From Megascapheus bottae (Eukaryota; Chordata; Mammalia; Rodentia; Geomyidae), in the NCBI GenBank assembly GCA_024803745.1, contig JANJXV010000039.1:9702001-9766000 (forward strand): a DNA stretch of 64,000 bases. The letters run 5' to 3'. The notes beneath the pieces were generated by a model. The model had not been told where the DNA came from and ran no database searches. It worked only from the letters and a program-made list of their open reading frames with translations. A program made the position numbers and the translations under genes. Shown in pieces: positions 44,501-53,500 of the stretch (the first letter of the stretch is position 1; every line of letters starts with the position of its first letter).

Positions 44501-47500
44501 AATAGACTGTGAGAACTAGAGGTGTAACTCAAGTGATAGAGTTCTAGGTGTGAGCAAGAAAGCCCAACTAGGATACAAGGTCCTAAGCTCAAGTACCAAT
44601 CTGTCAGAAAAGAAGAAAGAGCTAGTGGCTCATGCCTATAATCTTTGCTACTCAGGAGACAGATCTGTGAACGGAGGTTTGAAACCAACTGGAGCAGAAA
44701 AAGAGATTCTTATCTCAAATTCTTATCACCAAAAAGTCAGAAATGAAGCTGTAGCTCAAATGGTAGAGCATTATTCTTCAGCAAAACAGCTTGGGGACAC
44801 TGCCCAGACCCTGAGTTCAAACCCCAGGACAATCACACAAAAGAAAAAAGAAAGAGGGAGAGGAGAAAGAAAGAGTGAGAGAGAAAGAGAGAGAGAAGCA
44901 AGGAAGGAAAAAGAGAGGCAGGGAAAGAAAAAAGAAAGAGAGAGAGAGAAAAGAAAGAGAAAAAGGGAGGAAGGAAACAAGCAAGGAAGCAAGCAAGGAG
45001 GAAGCATGGGTATGGGTGTAAGATAACTACAAGGAAGTAAATCGAAGTGCTAATAATAGTTATGAAGAGGAAAACAAAAAAAAAAAAGAGCTCAGGGACC
45101 GTGGCCAGGCCCTGAGTTCAAGCCCACCCCTGAAGAGTGTTATCAGTTTTATCTGCTCTTTACTGCTGACCAGGGACAACTACAAAATGGTGGTTAATTC
45201 TCACCCTTGGATGTGGGGAGCTGTGTGCTACAGAGTATAACAATGCCAAAAAAAAAAAATCTGAAAATGAGTTATTAACCAAAAAACCCCCCAAAACAAC
45301 AACAAAATTCCAACAATAAGAGGACTGGTGGTACAGCTCAAGTAGGAGAGACATGAGCCATCAGCACCCAGCTAACACTTTTATTCTAAGACACAATCTT
45401 CCAAGGTGTCCAGGCTGGCCGCAAATGGGCCATCCTTCTTCCTCAAGCCCCCGGTGGGTAAGGTGGCAGGTGTGTGTCACTGGGCCTGGTTGACCAGTGC
45501 CATTCATGTCCTTTTTGTGTATGCTGGTACCAGGGCCACTCAGCTTTCTTGTTCATACTACCATTTGAGCCACACCTCTAGACCAACCTTTTGCTAGTTA
45601 ATGGGAGATGGTGGGAGATGGCAGTCTTAAGGATTTTTCCGCCTATTCTGGTTTCAAACCACAATCTTCCAGTCTTAGTCTCCTGAATAGGTAGGATTAC
45701 AAATGTGAGCACCAACGTCGGGCTACCTTCTTTACATTAGAGGCAAATATCTAAATATGAACTATAAGACCAACGTTCACTGTTAGCATAAATTGATTCC
45801 ATTAAATTTTCTAAACACAGGGGAAAACGCTTCTAAATAATGTTTATAGGCCGGGAGATTGGCTTACTGGTAGAGTGCTTGCCTCACATGCACCTGGGTT
45901 CGATTCCTCAGTATCACATACATAGAAACAGGCCAGAAGTGGTGCTGAGGCTCAAGTGGTAGAGCTCTAGCCTTTAGAAAACCCAAGGACAGTGCTCAGG
46001 CCCTAAGTCCAAAACCAGTTCTGGCAAAATAATAAATAAATAAATAAATAAATAAATAATGTTTGTAATCTTTAGATGATTCTGTGGCTAGCTTGAGAGG
46101 TAAACTGTCCAAGCCCTAGATATGTGTATGTGTGTATGCATACAGGCACACACACCTGCTCATACCACGCATACAGCATTATTTTTTGCTGCCAGTAAAA
46201 TAAACCAAAGAAGTAGGACTCACCCAGTATCACAGAAGTTGGCCTTGGGTCCCCAGCAACATCCTTGCAACAGGGATGCTGGAGAGATTGCGATAGAAAA
46301 TTGACACCATGTGAATCTGAAGAAGAAAAAGAAAGTCAACTCCAAAGTTAAGACATGAGAAAAAACAAAAACAACAATTGTAGTTGGTAAGTTTATTTCC
46401 TCTGCTTTAGCTATTAAGTGTACAGGAGGGAAGCTAAATCTGAAATAGGAAAGAATGATGCAAATTTCTTTCCACAGTCCCTGACTAACTTTTCTCATAC
46501 TTGTTTGTTGTGTAATTTGTATTAAACCACTCTCATTAAAAACTGTAAAATTCTAAATAGTCAAAATTATATTCTCTTAAAATATGTTTAAACTACAAAT
46601 ATTTGAGCTGCTTGAATACGTAACTAAACATTAAGAGGAAATTAAGAATATTTTTTTTGCCAGTCTTGGAGCTTGAACTGTTGAACAGTTTGGGCACTGT
46701 TATTGGACTTTCTCAAGGCTATCCCTCTACCGTTTGAGACACAGCATCACTTCTGGCTTTTTCTGAGTATGTGGTACTGAGTGATTTAACCCATGGAGGG
46801 CTTCGTGCATGCCTAGACAAGCACTCTACCACTAGGCCGTACTCCAGGCCCTAAAAGGGTTTTCCTCTTCCTGGCTTTATAAAGACATACAGTAGCAGCT
46901 TGAGAATCTCAAAACTGGTCAGAGGCTTGGCATCTTTGAATCAAAGGGATCATTAAACACTAGGTAGGTCTTCATGAGGAGAAAGTCTTGATAACTACTA
47001 CCATCAATGTACCAAGGAGACATTTAGACAATGGAGGCCCACTCACTCTTCATTGCCTGGGAGTCTTTTCCTTGCCAAAGCATTGGCCACAGAGTAAGCG
47101 CTGGATTGGAAAGGGACGTAGACTTTATACTGAGTCTTGGTTTCTCCAAAGAATCATGCTTTTTATTCTGAATAGGTGACACGTAATAAGCAAAGTTCTT
47201 TGCCACCAGATCATCATTCACACAAACCTGGAAAATGTGAAATATTTCAACAATAGCAGGACTGGCAAAAAAGAAGAAAAAGAAAAAGCTGGAAGTGGTT
47301 CTGTGGCTAAAGTGGTAGAGCCCTAGCCTTAAGAAAGCCCAAGGATAGTGCTCAGGCCCTGAGTTCAAGCCCCAGGACTAGTTAAAAAAATTATGAGTAT
47401 CTCACTTACCTTTTCATTTTTTATTGTTGCATAAAGGTAAACCTCAAAAGTATCTTCTTCCACAGCACATAATTTGGCCTCAACCTGAGTAGCTGCTAAA

Positions 47501-50500
47501 TGAAGCATAAATGAGTTTATATTAAAAGCATAACTGAGCTTGGCACTGGTAGCTCATGCCTTTAATCCTAGCTACTCAGGAAGCTGAGATCTGAGGATTG
47601 CAGTTCAAAGTCAGTCTGGGCACAAAGTCTGTGGGACTCTTATCGCCAGTTAACCACCAGAAAACTGGAAGTGACACTAGTGGAAGAGCAACGGCCTTGG
47701 GCTGAAGAGCCTAGGGACATTGTCCAGGCCTAGAGTTCTAGCCCAACAACAACAAAAAGGCATAACTGAAGCCACGTAGCTGTGATCCTAACTACTCAGA
47801 AAACTGAGATCTGGAGGATCACAGTTTGGAGCTAACCCAGGGAGAAAACTCAACTCCTCTAGCTCCAAATTAACCAGCAAAAGGCTGGGCTGGAGGTAAG
47901 GCTTGGATGATAACAGTGCCAGCAGTGATGGGAAAAGGTGAAAGGTCAAGTTCAAGGCTACACACACACACTCACACTCTCTCTCACACTCTCTCATAGC
48001 ATCATGACAATTTCTCACACATCTGTCTCTGCTAACCACGTATTCACCTGCAGCAAAAAGTCCAGCAAGGAGCTGGGAGTTTGGCCTAGTGATAGAGTGC
48101 CTAGCACACACAAAGACCCGGGTTCAATTCCTCCATGCCACATACATAGAAAAACACTGGAAGTGGTGCTGAGACTCAAGTGGTAGAACTCTAGCCTTGA
48201 GAAAGCCTAAGGACAGTGCCCAGGACCTGAGTTCAAGCCCAGGACTTGCAAAAAAAAAAAAAAGTCCAGCAATGTCCATGGGCCGGACAGACTCTCAGGC
48301 AGGATGCGGTGAACACAGCTGACCTTACCTCTTAGAACACTCTGGAAGTACTGGACAGCTGCACTGTCCCACTTCTTGGCTGGGCTGAAACAGTAAAGGG
48401 ATGCACTTTATCAGTAAAATTCTTGGCTAGTGCACTAACATCATCTGGCAGACAAGACACTGGGTGTTTCTGATACGGCCTAATGGAGCCATGGGCAGGT
48501 TGACAGAGAGCAGCTCAGGCCCGCTCTTGGGATGGGGGGCTCGCACGATGGGCACCTCACTGCAGAGACTCAAGATATACACTCCCTGCTGGCATGTCCC
48601 AGCCCAACACATCATACTTCCTGCGACACTGTCCCTGGAGGTGCCAAGTGTCCAGCAGAACTAGAGTGTGACAATTACATCCATGAAATGAAAAACAAAC
48701 AAACAAAACTAGAAGGAAAATTACACATATTGGTAAATGGCTTCAATGTAACTTCTCAAACTAATTTTGTATACCAAACAGTATTATAAAATGTCCATTA
48801 AAAGCTCCATAGCTACTCGGGAGGTGGAAACAGGAAGGTCACAATCCTAGCCAAGTCCGTGAAAGGCTTTATCTGAAAATAAACTAAAAAGAAAAAAGGG
48901 CTGGGGATGAGGCTCAAGTGATAAAGCACAGTTCAGATCTCCATATTTGTTTTTTGGTTGGTCATGGGGTTTGAATTCAGGGCCTGGGCACTGTCCCCGA
49001 GCTTTTTTTTTTTTTTTTTTAAGATTTTTATTAACATTTTTACATCACACTTCAAATGTCATGTTTAACAAGTCCCTGAGCTTTTTTGCTCAAGGCTAGT
49101 GCTCTACCACTTTGAGCTATGTCCCACTTCTAGTTTTCTGGTGGTTAACTGGCAATAAGAGTCTCACAGACTCTCTTACCTGGGTTGGCTTCAAAATGCA
49201 ATTCTCAAATCTTAGCCTCCTGAGTAGCTAAGGCTACAGGCATGAGCCAACAGTACCCAGCTGGAAATGCAGTCTTAATAAGACTACAGGGTCTCCTAGG
49301 AGGGTAGCGTGGGGCTAGAGAGGAATGCAACCAACATCTTTTTTTTTTTCTTTTTGGGGGGTGGGATGAGAACAGTCGATGTTTCCAGACCTTGTCAGGG
49401 ACTCCTATGCCCAAGAGATTCCCCTTTCCCCCCTCAGCCTCTCAAGGAGCTGGGGCTACAAGTGGTGTTCACTGCGCCTGGCTAGTAAAGTGTGTTTTAT
49501 GATCTAAGGATTTATGCTTTTCCTTCAGTTAATTTACTACTTTTTGCAAGTTTAAAAAACAGATAAGGGGCTGGGAGTTTAGCCTAGTGGTAGAGTGCTT
49601 GCCTAGCATGCACGAAGACCTGGGTTTGATTCCTTGGTACCACATACATAGAAAAAAGCCAGAAGTGGTGCTGAGGCTCAAGAGGTAGAGCTCTGGCCTT
49701 GAGAAAGTCCAAGGACAGTGCTCAGGCCCTGAGCTCAAGCCCAGGACTGGCAAAATAAATAAATAAAAAATAAAAAACAGATAAAAGCACACAACTCAGA
49801 CCTCCTCCAGTAATAGGGTTCCTCAGGCATCCCATAGCTCAGGGACAAGTTTGACAACCACAGACCCAGAATTCACCTCCTGCCTCCTACAAAAGGCCTG
49901 TGGTCAGCTCAGTCCTTGTACAGAGCAGGTGGTTTCAAATTAACCCCACATACTTAAGGCTCTACTCAGGGTTCACCTAGTCAAGAAGCAATACTTACAC
50001 AATCTGTGCACTATCTTCACAGAAGTCGATGTGTAACGTAACAGGTTTAGTGCAGTAAAGTCTGAATTTTTTCGCTCTATATGGAAGCTTCATGAAAGAG
50101 TCTACGGCAACTCGGATACTTAAAAGAAAAGCAGGAAAGGTTCTGTTCTAAACAAAAATTGGACATGACAAATTCATTTGACTGTACTTATATTATTAAT
50201 GTCTATGTAAAACAACACACACACACAGAAAGCCAGGTAGCTGGTGGCCCACATCTGTAATTCAGATACTCAGAAGGCCAGTATCTAATGTTCTTGGTTC
50301 AAAGTCAGCTAGGGCAGGAAAGTCTGAGACTTGTTTCCAATTAACTAGCAAAAAGCCAGAAGTTTGGAGCTGTACCTGGAGGTAGAACACCAGCCTTGAG
50401 GGGGAAAAACCATAGCAAGGAAGCAAAAGTGTGAGGCTCTGAACTCAACCTTCAATTCGTACATGCGTATGTACACACATACACAACATTTAAGCTTAAC

Positions 50501-53500
50501 AGCATAACCCAAGTAGCAGAGAATCACCTAACAAACATGAAGCCAAGTTCAAGCCCTGGTACAAAAAAATATTTTAAAAGTGTAAGGCAAAATAAATATT
50601 CATACTTTTTTGACTTGACTGGAATAAACTTGGCAAAATCCACAAGGAAGCACTCTGCCAGGTAATGGTCTGCTGAAGAGACAATCGACTTAATAATGGC
50701 CCTGCACCAGCACTTCAGCTCCTGACAGTAGACCACGCACACCTAAAAGAGGAAAAGCATGACTTTCTTTCCTATTGTCAATACCAAAAATCTCTATAGT
50801 CATACAATGAGAGAAATAGGTTTCTTTCAAAACCACTTTGGAAGCCCAGAGCTGGGGTTTCACACCTGTAATCCTAGTTACTCAGGAGGCTTGTGCTTAA
50901 TCTGGTTGTAAGCCAGCCTAGGGAATAAAAGTCATGGGATTCTTGTCTACAGTTAACCACCAAAAAAACCAGATGTGGAGTTGTGACTCAAGTGGTAGAG
51001 GACCCGTCCTAAGCAAAAAAACACTTTCCACAAACAATCTATCCTGAATCTTAAAACAATCTAAGAACCGAACCCCAAGGCAATAATAAAAAAGGGACTA
51101 AATACTCCAAAAGCTACCTTCATTTTTTTTTTTTTAATCATGGGCTTAAACTCAGGGCCTGGGCTCTGTCCCTGAGCTCTCTGGCTCAAGGCTAGTGCTC
51201 TACTACCTTGAGTTACAGCACCACTTCTGGTTTTCTGGTGGTTCACTGGAGATCAGAGTCTCAGAGCCTTTTCTGCCCATGCTAGTTTTCAACTAGATCC
51301 TCAGATCTCAACCTCCTGAGAGGCTAGGATTACAGGCCTGAGTCACAGCACCTGGCATTTTCTTCATCTTAAGTGAACTTTTTTTTTTAACCAGTCCCAG
51401 GGCTTGAACTCAGGGCCTGAACACTGTTCTTGGGATTCCTCAAGGCTAGAGCTCTACCACTTGAGCCGTAGCACCATTTCTAGTTTCTTCTGTGTATGTA
51501 GGACCAAGGAATTGAACGTGGATCTTTGTGCATGCTAGGTAAGCACTCTACCACTAGCCCAAACTCCCAGCCCCTTAAGTGGATATCTAAAGCTACATTT
51601 TCGGTTAGGAATGTGGCTTAGTGGGAGAGTGCTTGCCTAGCATATATGATGCACTGGGTTTGATTTCTCAGTACCACATAAACAGAAAAGGCTAGAAATG
51701 GTGCTGTGGCTCAAGTGGCAGAGTGCTAGCCTTGAGCAGTGTCCAAGGACAGTGCCCAGGCCCTGAGTTCAAGCCCCAGGACTGGAAAAAAGAAAATATT
51801 TCACGTTTTTAGTAGTGTTTCAAGAGTTATTAGCAGGCAGACTGGTGAGTGTCTGTAATACAAGGACTAAGGAGAATGAATCAGGATAATCTCAAGCATG
51901 AGATTCAATGAGATTATGTCAGGAGACACAATGGTTAAACCCCAGTGAGATACATACCTGTCCTTCTTCCAAGATCAATGGTTTTATTTCTATATCCTGA
52001 CACATGCTGTCATAGAAATCACTCATGGCACTATTTAATTTCTGATAGTCAACTTCATTATCTGAAAAGTTACCAGATCCTTTGATAATAACCCAAAAGC
52101 AACCGGGATCTTCAATCTGTAAAGTGTTTAATATGAAAATAAAATAATACATGATTTATCAGAGAAACTATGAAATAATAAACCTTAGAATTACAAATCC
52201 AGTGATAAAAGACAAAATTTTTATGTCAGGTCTAGGGCATCAACTTTATTTTTTCTCTAGACTAACACACTCCCATCTGAGCCATAATTCTATTTCTGGC
52301 TTTTTACTGGTCAATGAAACATAAGAATCTCACAAACTTTCCTGCTTTGGGTGGATTCAAACCACAATCCTCACATCTGCCTACTAAGTAACAAGGATCT
52401 GACAGTATCCCTTGTCTTAAACAGTCAAATCAAAGATATTATAAAGACTTGCAAGAAATGATAAGTAATTTTCAAATGTGTTATGACTCAAAAAGCAGAT
52501 GTCCCTGTTCTTTCATATTGGGAAAATTCTCATAGTAATTGTTAGGTCTGCCTGGAAGAAATGACTTCTTCCCTTGGTTCTCTCCCCCTGCACTCTGGAA
52601 ATCCCCAACCAGCACCTGTAACCCTGGCATGCCTGGGGCAGTGGAAGGTCCCCCAGTCCGAGGTATTTCCCCATCCTCTGAGATCACATCCACGTCCACT
52701 GTGGCTATATCCCTTCCCCTATATAATCTCTCACTTCCCACCAAAAGCTCTCTTGCTTGGCCGACTCCATCTTGGGCGGCAGGAGTCTGCTCTTTCCTCA
52801 TGCAATAAACCCTCTTCTCCTGAACTGTGTGGAGTTTCCTTTCAGCAGACCTTACAGTAATAATATACAGAAAGTTCAAAATATTTATAATATAGGAGAA
52901 ATAAATATGATATATATGTACAATCCTACTAATATTAAAAAATGAGGGGGGGGCAGGAGTGTGGCCAAGTGGTAGAGTGCTTGCCTAGCACGTATGAAAC
53001 CCTGCGTTCAATTCCTTGGTACCACATACACAGAAAAAGATGGAAGTGGCTCTGTGGCTCAAGTGGTAGAGAAAGCTCAACTAAAGGAAGGTGCCCAGGC
53101 TCTAAGTTCAAGCCCAAGGAATGACCAAAAAAAATAAAAATAAAAATGGAGGGTGTGTGCAAATGTAGCTTAGTGGTAGAGTGCTTGCCTACCATGCATA
53201 AGGTCCTGGGTTTGGGATGGGAGTGTGACCTAGTAGTAGAGGGCTTGCATATCATGCATGAAGACCCAGGTTCAATTCCTTGGTACCACATATATAGAAA
53301 AGCCAGGAGTGGTGCTGTGACTTAAGTGGCAGGGTGTTAGCCTTGAGGAAAAATCCACCCCCCCCCACACCCAACAGAAAAAAAAAAAAAAGCCCTAGGT
53401 TCCTCAGTAGCACATGACCAAAAAAACAAAAGTGGTGCTGTGGCTCCAAAGGTAGATTGCTACCCTTGAGAAAAAGCTTAAGGAACAGTGTCCAGGCTAG

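Noticed and set aside
44550..45026. Open frame of 158 codons rich in Arg, Glu and Lys
   Set aside because: It is the translation of a SINE plus the polypurine tract; low-complexity coding appearance only.
52481..52879. Open frame of 132 codons over the solo LTR
   Set aside because: It spans both LTR ends and flanking intron. LTRs of this kind are non-coding and no protein similarity is visible.
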